Below are positions 1-15,105 of a stretch of 64,000 nt of DNA, in pieces. Position 1 is the first letter of the stretch; each line of letters starts with the position of its first letter. A program made the position numbers and the translations under genes. The stretch is from Planctomycetota bacterium. Its GTDB lineage: Bacteria; Planctomycetota; Planctomycetia; Planctomycetales; Planctomycetaceae. The stretch lies in assembly GCA_014584345.1 (NCBI GenBank), contig JACTNB010000036.1, positions 186,001 through 250,000 on the forward strand, read 5' to 3'. A model generated the notes under the pieces. That model was not told the DNA's origin. It searched no databases and saw only the letters and a program-made list of their open reading frames with translations.

Positions 1-246
1 CAGCACATCACGATTGTCCTCGTTTTGTATCCATGAATGGAGAGTCGTCGCCACACTCTTTGGCAGTCTTGCAGCAGTTGTTGGATGAAGCACGAGGGCT
101 GGAACAACAAAACAAAGCTCAAAAGGCATTTCGTCGTTTACAGCTTTGCAATACTCGTCCGCTGAAGAACGCAGGATTGCCCCTAAATATGCAGGATTCA
201 GCAGGTTGGCAACGACCGTCGAACGGTCTTCCCAAGGTAAGCTCAT
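1..246 (-). CDS. ABC-3C system middle component (partial, runs off the left edge)
   Basis: The reverse strand reads from an ATG at 246 to the window edge with no stop (82 codons seen). The start is MSLPWEDRSTVVANLLNPAY, followed by a GMPFEL-like segment (EMPFEL), an LVLHPTTAARLP segment and an SWIQN segment. From memory these match the N-terminus of the 'three component ABC system middle component' family, a linker protein of ABC-3C defence systems. Its ATG overlaps the stop of the preceding ABC-3C gene by four bases (ATGA), so the two are translationally coupled. The ATPase component would be expected left of the window. Family assignment is from motif recall, not from a search. Confidence 0.72.
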   Translation of the reverse strand, partial: MSLPWEDRSTVVANLLNPAYLGAILRSSADEYCKAVNDEMPFELCFVVPALVLHPTTAARLPKSVATTLHSWIQNEDNRDVL

Positions 247-1496
247 CTGGCGTCCTCCTGAACAGTTTCGGCCATTAAGCCACTCTGATCGGGGCCGTCA
301 GTTTTTAGACGCTCTGCGAATGCTGGATGCCATCCCACATGCAACGTATCTGCAAGTAAATGGAACGAACCCTTTACCATGTACTCGGACTGAAAATCCG
401 GGCGAAACCAGAGATTGCTTCTGGAAGGTGCCTCCGTGGTGATCCACTGGTACAACTTCGAGCCACTCGAAACTAGCAAAGTCTCTTCGGCCCCTTCAGA
501 GATCCCTTCTCGCATTATCTCGAACCGTTCGAGCCAGCAGTCTTTCAACTTCTTCTCGAATCTCTCTTCTTCATTAAACCCAAGTAACTGCTCTCGGACC
601 CAGCGAGATCGTTGCGTAAACGCTCGGTAATGGTCTTCCTGAGCTATTCGTCTACGGGCTTCGGAAACGCCAATTAGCAAAAGCTGCTTAACGAAAACTC
701 GATCATCCAAGTTGGGCGTGTGTTCGCTCGGCACCTGCTCGTCCAGAAGATGATCTGGAAGACATTCTCGTCTAAACTGTGCCAAGAGATCTTGAGCTTT
801 CTGCTGAATCAATCCAATTGGAATTGGCGTTGCCGAGGGATCGGCGAGGTAATCGCAAAGCAGGTTAATCCACCAGCCCTCTAAGCATTCGACAAAGTGC
901 GTGCGATGATGCTGCGGGACGAACCACAATTGCTTATGCAGTTCCGATTGAATCGCCGAAGTGTGGATCTCGCCATCGAGAAGAGAAATGTTTTGAAAAA
1001 GTAGTTTTCGCTGATCTTCGGATAGCTTTTGAAGTTTCTCAACGCACTGCTTCACCGTCGTGTTGTCCGAATCACTCCCAGCCGCTTCAAGTTGTTTCCT
1101 CGCCTTCTCGGTATCTCTCTCCGATTTTCGCAACCACTTAACCGCATTGGCCTCCGATGCAATCGATGTTGTCACGAGGCACAAAGCGGTTCGATTGAGA
1201 TCAATCTTGCCGTCAACAATGGCTTGTGACCAGACTCGTAGCGACTTCCAGACATCGAGACTCTTGTCACCCAAGTTGCCATCTCTGTCCTTGTGGAGCT
1301 TGTATTGTCGTACTTCCGACGCAACGGCTTGGGGAGAATGTGATTCGTGAATGGACACATCATCAAGCTTCTCGATGCACAAGCAGTGATTTGGTTCCTC
1401 ATAGCGTTGAAGACCTAGAAGGAGAGCACAGCGAAATTGATGAACGTATCCCAATCCTTGGAATGAGGCGTCAAATTTCGATGTGCTGTCCGTCAT
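243..1496 (-). CDS. ABC-3C system protein, probable effector/CTD10-like component
   Basis: A 417-residue protein. The N-terminus has the pattern GYVHQFRCALLLGLQR, then a CLCIEKLDDVSI strand segment, a LWKSLRVWSQ helix and an ALCLVTTSIAS strand. This N-terminal arrangement (aromatic-glutamine helix, E-x-LDD, lysine-rich region, LWKTLR-like helix) is what I know from ABC-three-component proteins with C-terminal domain 10. Related nuclease-like N-domains occur in Cap4-type effectors. The rest is mostly helical with an FVPQHHRTHFVECLEGWW segment near residue 230. It lies 29 bases after the metallopeptidase gene and overlaps the middle component by four bases, so it is part of the long restriction operon. 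A nuclease active site is not proven here. Confidence 0.6.
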   Translation of the reverse strand: MTDSTSKFDASFQGLGYVHQFRCALLLGLQRYEEPNHCLCIEKLDDVSIHESHSPQAVASEVRQYKLHKDRDGNLGDKSLDVWKSLRVWSQAIVDGKIDLNRTALCLVTTSIASEANAVKWLRKSERDTEKARKQLEAAGSDSDNTTVKQCVEKLQKLSEDQRKLLFQNISLLDGEIHTSAIQSELHKQLWFVPQHHRTHFVECLEGWWINLLCDYLADPSATPIPIGLIQQKAQDLLAQFRRECLPDHLLDEQVPSEHTPNLDDRVFVKQLLLIGVSEARRRIAQEDHYRAFTQRSRWVREQLLGFNEEERFEKKLKDCWLERFEIMREGISEGAEETLLVSSGSKLYQWITTEAPSRSNLWFRPDFQSEYMVKGSFHLLADTLHVGWHPAFAERLKTDGPDQSGLMAETVQEDAR

Positions 1497-1525
1497 TGCA
1501 TTTCCTCAGGCATGTTTTCTTTGGC

Positions 1526-2268
1526 TTAGTCCACCACGCACCCATTCAACCGCTCCCGTCGCTGCTCCCAATCGGGCATCAGAGTCTTAAGCAATCGGTA
1601 GAACGCTGGACCGTGGTTGTGTTCTTGTAAGTGGCAGAGTTCGTGGACGATTACGTACTCGATGCACTGCTTGGGGGCGATGATCAGGTCAGGGTTCAGC
1701 AGAATACGACCTTCCCTTGTGCAACTTCCCCAGCGATTCTTCATGCGTCGAATTTCAAAGTTCTCCGCCGTGATGCCGTGTCGTTCCGCCTTCGACACCA
1801 TGTCGTCGAACAATTCTCGGAAGACAACCTCGGCACGCTGGCGGAACCAGCCTACGACGAGCGTCTTAATTCGTGCTTTCTTCGAAGAATCGGTCAGGTA
1901 GACGTTGATCTGCCCCCGTGACATCTTGACGGCATCTTTGTCTCCCTCGTGGACCCGCAGTCGGAATTGCCGCCCCAAGTACCGATGCGACTCGCCGCTG
2001 ACGTATCGCCGTGCCGGGATCGGCGGGAGGTAGTTCTCGAAGAACCGCTGCTGCTGGACGATCCAAGCCGCCCGCTTGTGTATCTTCTGCTCGACCGCCG
2101 CATCGTCGGCGTCCTTGGGAGCGGTCACGACCACCGACAGATCGGGATGCACATCAATCGCCAATGTCGTGCGAGCCGAGTACAGAAGTTGGAACTCGAT
2201 CCGCTTACGACCGTACTGGATCGCCAGTTGCCGAGGATGACCGTTCTGCTTTGGATCGCCGTCGAGTG

Positions 2269-2272
<4 letters not shown>
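1526..2272 (-). CDS. YgjP-like (DUF45/M48-type) zinc metallopeptidase of type I RM locus
   Basis: A 248-residue protein with an N-terminal beta-rich region and a C-terminal zincin domain. It has an RRMKNRWGSC segment, then the HELCHLQEHNHGPAFY signature with the HExxH zinc site and the third histidine a few residues on. This is the YgjP/WLM-like metallopeptidase family (PF01863), often encoded next to type I restriction genes. Its substrate there is not established. The ATG overlaps the hsdR stop by four bases, which supports this start and co-translation. Length is normal for the family. Confidence 0.88.
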
Positions 2273-5484
<3,212 letters not shown>

Positions 5485-5509
5485 TATTCGACCCACATCT
5501 ACGTTGTGT

Positions 5510-6541
5510 TCACGCTTGTTCTCTGCGGTAGTTTTGCCACACATCCCGCTCGTACTTCATTTGAGCGTCGGTAACCACTGCGTCGGAAACCTCAGTGGCG
5601 AGCAACTCGTCAACGAACTGATCCAACCTTTCGGTCTCGTACTCCTTCAACGATCCGTTATGGCTCTGGACGACAATTCGACCTTTTGAAGGAATCACAG
5701 CAATGTGCGGCTTGCCGTTGCTGTCCCACGTTGCTTTCACCCCAAGTGCCTCATCCCAATCTTCAGCCAGCAGTGATGTCGTCCCACAGGCATATACTCG
5801 GAAGCGAAGCCTGTCGGTATTCAGCGTCGGAATCGACCGAGACAGTGGCGGGCAAGGCTTCCTTCCCTCTTCGGACTCGAAGAACAGCAAAAAGTCAACA
5901 TTCCACTTCGCTGAGGAGGGGAAGTCTGAATGCAATTCTTTGAGGATGGTCGCCAGAGCATGGGAACTATGACCGCTGTCAGCCGTGTCTATGACAACAA
6001 ACCGGGCGGAGCCGTCTATCATGCGAGGCTCAACGTATTGCTTGAGAATGTCCCTGATTTGATCACGGTTCAAATAGTTCGCACCCTGTGTGAAGGGAAG
6101 CCAGCATGGAGCATGCTTGAACTCGGTGAGCACGTCGAGTTGAGTGAAAGGCTTTATTCCTCCTCGAAGCGGCACAACCACGCCGTCGCACGGAAACCTC
6201 TGAAGCCATTCCGCTGCACGCTTCAGGAGATCACCGTACTCGGTAATGTCTTGCAGGCGAACAAGCTTTCCTTGCTTCTTGTTTCCACTGAAGAGATACT
6301 TGTCCGCATCGCCACTGCTAACTCCCTCTACCTGAACTGCGACCGTGTATGTGCGAGGCATCGGATTGCAGATTTCAATTGAGAGCGGTCTGTCCTTCGG
6401 TAGATTGTCCAACTCCGACAAGCCTTGTGGCATGATTGTCGTGATGTAATCAGAGGGTACGCCAACGTGAATACCAGACGGGATAATGTGATTTGAAAGT
6501 CCCAAATCGATGATCGGACCTTTGGGATCAGGTAGAGGCAT
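5510..6541 (-). CDS. Phosphoribosyltransferase-like protein inserted in the type I RM operon
   Basis: A 343-residue protein with no standard RM role. A Rossmann-like core is visible: DGVVVPLRGGIKPF near residue 120 resembles the PPi-loop strand of phosphoribosyltransferases. FVVIDTADSGHSS near residue 185 resembles the PRPP-binding loop (hydrophobic strand, D, acidic/turn, SG, S/T), although the second acidic position is threonine. The N-terminal third is beta-rich and unrecognised. The ORF overlaps the hsdS stop by 14 bases and ends 25 bases before hsdR, so it is embedded in the operon. It could be a nucleotide-metabolising effector or a regulator of the RM system. Function is not known from the sequence. 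Confidence 0.6.
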   Translation of the reverse strand: MPLPDPKGPIIDLGLSNHIIPSGIHVGVPSDYITTIMPQGLSELDNLPKDRPLSIEICNPMPRTYTVAVQVEGVSSGDADKYLFSGNKKQGKLVRLQDITEYGDLLKRAAEWLQRFPCDGVVVPLRGGIKPFTQLDVLTEFKHAPCWLPFTQGANYLNRDQIRDILKQYVEPRMIDGSARFVVIDTADSGHSSHALATILKELHSDFPSSAKWNVDFLLFFESEEGRKPCPPLSRSIPTLNTDRLRFRVYACGTTSLLAEDWDEALGVKATWDSNGKPHIAVIPSKGRIVVQSHNGSLKEYETERLDQFVDELLATEVSDAVVTDAQMKYERDVWQNYRREQA

Positions 6542-7717
6542 ATTGAGATTCTCCCTGCGTAGATGACACTCGAACCTTGCCGGTGAGAAGCTGTTGCATC
6601 AGCCCGTTCTTCTGCCGCTTCAACGCATCGAGTTTTAAGGCCAAGCGTAGAACCTCTCGCTCTGCCATTTCCAAAACGTCCGCAATCGCATGTTGCTCAG
6701 GTAAGCTCGGAAGCTTGATTTTGATATTCAAAAAGTCACGTGGATTCACCCGCCTCGCTTTTCGCCCACCATTCGCAAGACCTAAACCTCGACTGTAGAA
6801 GTGTTCTCGACTCACAAAGCCAAGAAACCACCGGGAGTCCAATTCCTCGCTGATGTCGAAAGCAGGGAGGTCGAGTGTGGACTCGAATCCTTCCATATCA
6901 GGCGGAATGATCCCAAACGCTCCGTTCAGGAAATCGAGCTTACTGTAGATGAACTGTCCCGCTGATCGACGGTAATACTTTGTCGAAGAACTCCCCTTTC
7001 TCGTCTCGATCTTGGGGAGAACACCTTTTCCGTACAGTTTGACGGTGATCTTTTTTGCATTCTCTCCGTCTGATCCGGCGATGCGACTCTCCGTCAGAAA
7101 TTGTCCGATCTTTCGCAGTTGCCATTTCTGACTCTTGAATCCCGGCAACCGCACCTTGCCGGTGAGAAGCTGCTGCATGAGGGCTTGTTTGCGTTTCTGC
7201 TTGGCGGCGATCAGCTTCTCGGTCAATTCAATCGCCCGATCCCACGTCGAAAGAATGGCGGCGATCTTCTGCTGTTCGGGAAGAGGTGGCAGTTTGATCT
7301 CATATTCGACAATGCGATTCTTTTGCGTGTGGACCAATGCCGCCGCACCATGAGCCTCGTCTTCGATCTTCGCTGTGAGTAGTTTCAGCGAATCGAAGAG
7401 AAACCGACTGTCAATTCGTTCTGAAAGCGGAACAACTCTCCATGTGTGGTAATTAAGAACGGCTTTTGGTCCGTTCCAAATATGAGGTCCGAACGACGTG
7501 CCACGGCTACCAGACCACGCAAACAGAAGTTCTCCCGTTTGCACTTCAATCTTCGGGTTATATTCACCGTTGTAGTAGTTGAACTCATCACTTCCGTTCA
7601 AGTTCTGAATACGAATAATCGGTAATCCTGTGTCCGACCACTCGTGGGGTTTGAAACCCCGACCGTTTACGAACTCGGCGAGTTCACCCAACTCAACTTT
7701 CTTCCATCCTTTTGGAA

Positions 7718-7721
<4 letters not shown>
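6528..7721 (-). CDS. hsdS: Type I restriction enzyme, S (specificity) subunit
   Basis: DNA-recognition subunit that binds HsdM and HsdR. The 397 residues show the family layout: target-recognition domain 1 (about 1-145, from PKGWKKVELGE), a central conserved helix after PLPEQQKIAAIL, a second recognition domain (about 200-345), and a C-terminal conserved helix after SLPEQHAIADVL. Both helices end in the same QQLLTGKVR motif. The start overlaps the hsdM stop by four bases. It appears intact. Target specificity cannot be read from the sequence. Confidence 0.94.
6574..7178 (-). repeat. Direct repeat pair in hsdS (6574-6599 and 7153-7178)
   Basis: A 26-base sequence occurs twice in the same orientation with one mismatch. 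The copies encode the QQLLTGKVR end of the two conserved helices of HsdS. The pair flanks the second recognition domain, so recombination between copies could remove or exchange that domain. Confidence 0.8.
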
Positions 7722-9247
<1,526 letters not shown>

Positions 9248-9330
9248 TGTGTCCTTTGCCTGCGTTTCAGTGCTTGCTCGACAGTTGCGATGAAACCGCT
9301 TGCCTTGTTGACTTGCCAGTGCAACAAAGT

Positions 9331-9348
9331 TACCATTTTGGGGTGGTA
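9331..9348. promoter_or_regulatory. Candidate operator between hsdM and the XRE regulator
   Basis: TACCA (9331-9335) and TGGTA (9344-9348) form an inverted repeat with an 8-base spacer in the divergent intergenic region. Position and symmetry fit a binding site for the adjacent XRE protein. The half-sites are short, so this is weak. Confidence 0.3.
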
Positions 9349-9369
9349 CAAGCAAGCAGGTGAGCCGTC

Positions 9370-9702
9370 ATGACCCTTGGTGAACGAATACGGGAACTCC
9401 GTCAGGCGAAGCAGCTTACGTTGCGAGACCTCGCAGCGAAGGTCGGCGTCGGCTTCACGTACATCTCGAAGATTGAGAACCACAAATTGGAAGAGGGGCA
9501 CAGCCCTTCCGAGAACCTCCTCCACAAGCTGGCGGCGGAACTCGACGGTGACGAGGAGGAACTGCTCCTGCTCGCCGAAAAGGTGCCGGAGCCGATCAGG
9601 AAACGGGTTTGTGAGCGACCAGAAGTGTTTCGGGTGTTGGCAGGAATGGACGACGACGAGATGGATCAGTTTCTTGAACAGTACGGTCGGAGAGTTGTAT
9701 GA
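9370..9702 (+). CDS. XRE-family helix-turn-helix regulator
   Basis: A 110-residue protein. Residues 1-60 form a classic HTH_3 domain (TLGERIRELRQAKQLTLRDL, then AAKVGVGFTYISKIEN). The rest is acidic and helical (LAAELDGDEEELLLLAEKVP). Such proteins repress their own and neighbouring genes. It is divergent from hsdM and upstream of the RT gene, so it may control the restriction operon, the RT operon or both. The ATG at 9370 begins directly at the HTH. Confidence 0.88.
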   Translation: MTLGERIRELRQAKQLTLRDLAAKVGVGFTYISKIENHKLEEGHSPSENLLHKLAAELDGDEEELLLLAEKVPEPIRKRVCERPEVFRVLAGMDDDEMDQFLEQYGRRVV

Positions 9703-9779
9703 TGCCGGACTTTTTCAAGAGAAGTGCGAGTCATTGGAAACAGGAAATCGAATCGCTGCTGTCGCAGTCATCGAAATAG
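9699..9779 (+). CDS. Possible 26-codon ORF coupled to the XRE gene
   Basis: ATGATG at 9699 overlaps the XRE stop (ATGA) and opens a 26-residue frame (MMPDFFKRSASHWKQEIESL and six more) ending in TAG. It lies in the same reading phase as the downstream RT gene, separated by two stops. It may be a leader peptide, a decayed N-terminal part of a larger gene, or chance. No family is recognised. Confidence 0.28.
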   Translation: MMPDFFKRSASHWKQEIESLLSQSSK

Positions 9780-9842
9780 GACAATCATTTCTGGAAGGAG
9801 TCGCCAGAACAACAAGACCAACGAATATGATCGGGAGCGAAC

Positions 9843-12800
9843 GTGGCAGGTGGGGACTACAGCAGCTTACGACCATCGCTAAAATTGTTGGCTGATCCCG
9901 CTGTACTCGTGCAGGCGTGGAAGAAAGCCCATGCCTTCATCCGCTCGCATAACTGGTTCGCTGACTCGCTTGAACTCGATCTTTCAACTATACGACTTCA
10001 CGACCTCATCGCCGAGTGGTCTGAACTACTTGCTCCGTCGCAAATCAAAAATTACTCCCCTGAGCCGATGCGAATCGTCCCGGCTCCGAAAACCAGTGAG
10101 TGGAAAGTTGAGGATGGGTGGCGACCGAAAGATCCTGAAAAGTTTCGGCTGCGTCCACTCGCCCATTTGACCATTCGAGATCAGACGGTCGCAATGGCCG
10201 CTCTGATCTGTATGGCCAATCTCGTAGAGACGAAGCAAGGAGATCCGACGCAGACGATTACCTTGGAGAATCGACATAAGTGTGTCAGTTACGGCAATCG
10301 ACTGGTTTGCAGCTACAGTGATGGCAAGGCGGACTTTCGCTGGGGAAACGCCAAGCTGTACCGCCAGTATTTCGAAGACTACCAGTCGTTCGTGCGACGG
10401 CCAGAGCGTATTCGTCAAGAAGCCTTTTCTGACTCGGATCAATGGGCAATCGTTCAAGCCGATCTCTCTCGATTCTATGATCGAGTATCAAGGGATGCTT
10501 TGGTTCTTCGGCTGGAAACTCTGTTTGGAGAAGCGTTTGGGGTTCTCAAGACACAAGAGCAACGATTCTTCAAGACGCTACGTCAAATGTTCAACTGGCA
10601 GTGGCACGACGATGACCGTGATTTAGCAGGCGAACTCTGCGGCACCAATCCTGATGGTGGACTGCCACAAGGACTAGCCGCCAGCGGCTTTTTTGCTAAC
10701 GCATACCTTCTCGATTTCGATGCCGCCATTGCGAGCATGTTCGATCAACCAATCGAAGGTCGCAGTTGGAGGATCGTTGACTATTGCCGATACGTCGATG
10801 ACATGCGATTCGTCATCAAGTTTACTGGCAAGAGAGCAAAGGGATTCCGCAAACAGATCGTTGAAGTAATCAACTCGTTTCTGAAACAGCACGCTCCTGA
10901 GTTGGACCTCAACCACGATAAAACGAGCGTCACCTACGGCGGATCGCACGAATCCAGTCTGCCAGTTGCAGACGCCATGCGTTCAGTGACTCGCTCCGTT
11001 TCCGGCCCTTTGGATACGGACACTGCCATTCACGCTCTTGAAGTGCTCGATGGACTTCTTGCAGTCTCGAATGCCAAGACTATGAAGCTTGACCCAACCG
11101 AGACAGGGGCGGACAAGGAGATACGACGGGCATTTGCCGTTGATCCCGATGTTCGCATCGATTCTCTTGAACGATTCGTCGCACATCGTTGGAGAAAGGT
11201 ATTCCGAGAACTTCGTCTGATGGCTGACGATGGCGATGGCTCCGAGTCGGATCTTTGGTTTGGTCGGACGATGTTGGATCGCAGAGCGAAGACCTTTGCC
11301 GCAGAGTTACTTCGCAAATGGATGTTCGATCCATCGAACGTAAGGTTATTACGAGTCTCGCTCGATCTAGTTCCTGACGAAGAACATCTCAACCTTGTTC
11401 TTAAATTGCTTTCGGCTGTGTTGGACAATGACGAATGTTCGTTGGAGATTCGCAAATGCGTTCAATACGTCGCCGCTGAGGTTTTGCGAGCGGGGGCGAC
11501 AGAAACAGGCTTTGTTCGAGATAGTGACGCACTTCCAGCAAACATCGATATTGAGGCTTATCGCTCACTGCTTCGGGAGTTTGCGAATCAGATTCTTGAT
11601 TCTAAAGAGCCTCACCCGTGGTATCTAACCCAGCAAGCACTGCTCTTCCTTGCTGTCATTGATAAGCCTCATCAAACATCGTCTGATGACCAAAGCAAGT
11701 ACATTGAGTTACACGGAGTCTTGCGTGGACAATGGCCGAGATCCCTCAACGAGAGCGAAAATGTTGGATTGACACTTGTCGCTTATCGAATCGTCGGTGC
11801 GACAGAGAATGTCGTGAGTGCTGTATCCAATTGGATCAAAGACTCAGAACCAACGGATGTAATGGAGCAACTTCACTATCTTGCCGAAGATGATGAGCTT
11901 TTGTGGCAAGCAATTGAGATGTTGCCGCCACGAAAGCGACAATTCTGGAAGACGCAAGTACGCAGTTTTGGCTGGAACGCACCTTCTTCTGAATCAGGGT
12001 GGAGGCAGGTCGAGGGCGATGAGACGAGTTACTCGCTTTCTCAGTTGATCTTGAGTCCCAAGAATCCGTTCCAAGATGAAATCGCCGCACTCCGTCTCGT
12101 CGATGCGTTGGCCCAGAAATGGTCTCAACGAAAAATCAGAAGAGACTCAGGCGACGGCATCTTGACTCCCTCTCGAATCCGCATCACATGCAAATCGTGG
12201 GATGGCCTGCGTGATCCGGCTGCGTCAGTTGATTTTAATTTGACAATTTCTCTGCCGGATGATTGGCAAGATCCACGATTCGATTCACCAAACTGGTGTA
12301 AGAACGCAGATCGGTGGAAAAGAGATATTGGGCAGATTCTTAGAGCAGCCGTCATCGGAAAGACCGACTTCACTCAGCCGTTCTTCACTCCACGTATTGT
12401 GCAAGGGTGTTCACGGTATCGAGGTATCTCGTCGGGCTGGTTCAAGCGAAAGCATGGTCTGTTCAGCGACCGACAGGGCTTAGGGCACCGAATGCTGGCG
12501 GTTTCGCCTTGGTTGGCCGAAATGCTCGGAAGGCTTCTTGAATGGCCGGGTACAATCCATCGATTAGAGCTTGTTGCTCTGCCATCGTCATTTACCGCTG
12601 GCGAACTTCGGGAATGCGTCAGTCGTCGCATTTCTGTGCTCAACAAGAACTACTGCCGATTGTCTGGAATGCCGCTGTATACCTTTCCGGTATCGAATCC
12701 TGACGAGCTAAATGAGACGAAGAAGCTGAGAGTCGCCTTTGTGCAAACTGCTCTCCCGAAGCAAAGTGACTTCAAGGGTGACCTGACACAAAGCTTGCCT

Positions 12801-13604
12801 GCTACTCGAACTCGGCACCGACGACATCTGACTTCAATGCTTCGATTGCTTTTGAGAAAGCTCGATGTACGTGCCAGCTACAAAGGCAAGCGAGAATCCA
12901 TTGACCTCGTTCTGTTTCCTGAACTTGCCGTCCACCAAGACGACATATTTCATGTCGAACGGTTTGCCGATTCTCTCAAGTGCCTCGTGTTTTGCGGCCT
13001 TGTTTTCCATGACCATCCAAATGATCCAACAAAGCTGATCAATTCGGGCCTGTGGATCATTCCAACCAAGACCTCTGACGGACGCTCGATGCGATATGTC
13101 GAACAAGGAAAGATGCACCTGAGTCGGATGGAATCTGCTCCAAACGTCGTTGGCTATCGTCCGTGTCAGTGGCTCTTGGAGTACCGCCGCACGAATAGCC
13201 CACCTTGGAACCTGAGTGCTGCCATCTGTTATGATGCGACAGATCTCCGATTGGCAGCAGACTTGCGAAATCAGTCTGACGCTTTCATTGTATCCGCATT
13301 GAACCCGGACATCGGGACGTTTGATGCAATGGTAGCCGCCTTGCACTATCACATGTATCAGCATGTGCTGCTCGTCAACACCGCCGAATTTGGTGGAAGC
13401 ACGACGCAAGCCCCTTACAAAGAACCATTCCGAAAGACCATTCTTCACCAGCATGGAATGGATCAGGCGTCAGTCAGTGTTTTTGAACTGGACTTAGACC
13501 GATTCAAGAATGGCCTTGCATTCGCCGAGGACGATGGTCACAAGCCACCGCTACCGATTCTTCATCCTGCAAAGTATCCACCTGCCGGGTTTGATCGCTC
13601 ATAG
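9843..13604 (+). CDS. Reverse transcriptase-nitrilase fusion, DRT type 1 (UG1-like) antiphage protein
   Basis: A 1253-residue fusion. The reverse transcriptase core is intact: motif A QADLSRFYDRV (205-215), motif B GLPQG (273-277) and motif C YVDD (317-320). A long helical middle region follows. The C-terminus is a carbon-nitrogen hydrolase domain from about 963, with the triad visible as Glu1027 (FPELA), Lys1090 (EQGKMHL) and Cys1129 (AICYDATD). RT plus C-terminal nitrilase is the published architecture of the UG1 group, Defense-associated RT type 1. UG5 also has nitrilase domains and is an alternative. The start is GTG with GGGAG nine bases before it. An in-frame stop lies just upstream. 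It sits beside type I RM and ABC-3C genes, which fits a defence island. Confidence 0.88.
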   Translation: MAGGDYSSLRPSLKLLADPAVLVQAWKKAHAFIRSHNWFADSLELDLSTIRLHDLIAEWSELLAPSQIKNYSPEPMRIVPAPKTSEWKVEDGWRPKDPEKFRLRPLAHLTIRDQTVAMAALICMANLVETKQGDPTQTITLENRHKCVSYGNRLVCSYSDGKADFRWGNAKLYRQYFEDYQSFVRRPERIRQEAFSDSDQWAIVQADLSRFYDRVSRDALVLRLETLFGEAFGVLKTQEQRFFKTLRQMFNWQWHDDDRDLAGELCGTNPDGGLPQGLAASGFFANAYLLDFDAAIASMFDQPIEGRSWRIVDYCRYVDDMRFVIKFTGKRAKGFRKQIVEVINSFLKQHAPELDLNHDKTSVTYGGSHESSLPVADAMRSVTRSVSGPLDTDTAIHALEVLDGLLAVSNAKTMKLDPTETGADKEIRRAFAVDPDVRIDSLERFVAHRWRKVFRELRLMADDGDGSESDLWFGRTMLDRRAKTFAAELLRKWMFDPSNVRLLRVSLDLVPDEEHLNLVLKLLSAVLDNDECSLEIRKCVQYVAAEVLRAGATETGFVRDSDALPANIDIEAYRSLLREFANQILDSKEPHPWYLTQQALLFLAVIDKPHQTSSDDQSKYIELHGVLRGQWPRSLNESENVGLTLVAYRIVGATENVVSAVSNWIKDSEPTDVMEQLHYLAEDDELLWQAIEMLPPRKRQFWKTQVRSFGWNAPSSESGWRQVEGDETSYSLSQLILSPKNPFQDEIAALRLVDALAQKWSQRKIRRDSGDGILTPSRIRITCKSWDGLRDPAASVDFNLTISLPDDWQDPRFDSPNWCKNADRWKRDIGQILRAAVIGKTDFTQPFFTPRIVQGCSRYRGISSGWFKRKHGLFSDRQGLGHRMLAVSPWLAEMLGRLLEWPGTIHRLELVALPSSFTAGELRECVSRRISVLNKNYCRLSGMPLYTFPVSNPDELNETKKLRVAFVQTALPKQSDFKGDLTQSLPATRTRHRRHLTSMLRLLLRKLDVRASYKGKRESIDLVLFPELAVHQDDIFHVERFADSLKCLVFCGLVFHDHPNDPTKLINSGLWIIPTKTSDGRSMRYVEQGKMHLSRMESAPNVVGYRPCQWLLEYRRTNSPPWNLSAAICYDATDLRLAADLRNQSDAFIVSALNPDIGTFDAMVAALHYHMYQHVLLVNTAEFGGSTTQAPYKEPFRKTILHQHGMDQASVSVFELDLDRFKNGLAFAEDDGHKPPLPILHPAKYPPAGFDRS

Positions 13605-13673
13605 CTTAGACCACTTGATATATCATATTCGAATTGTCACACGACCTGTGTTTCCTGAAAAGTTACAAGAGCG

Positions 13674-14951
<1,278 letters not shown>

Positions 14952-14971
14952 CGACCCAGAACAACAAGCGA

Positions 14972-15016
<45 letters not shown>

Positions 15017-15105
15017 GTCGTTTCATGGTCAGTTGCAAAGTTGCAACTGCGGGACGGACCAATAGCAGCCATTGTCACCAACCAACCTTCAAAGGGAGAA
15101 CGACA

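Noticed and set aside
9248..9355. N-terminal extension of HsdM from a TTG
   Set aside because: Those 36 residues do not resemble HsdM, and the extension runs over the divergent regulatory region.
15033..15063. GGACCAAT as a -10 box with TTGCAA or TTGACA as -35
   Set aside because: Spacing works at only one site (TTGACA at 17043) and fails at the other copies, so a standard sigma-70 promoter does not explain the motif.
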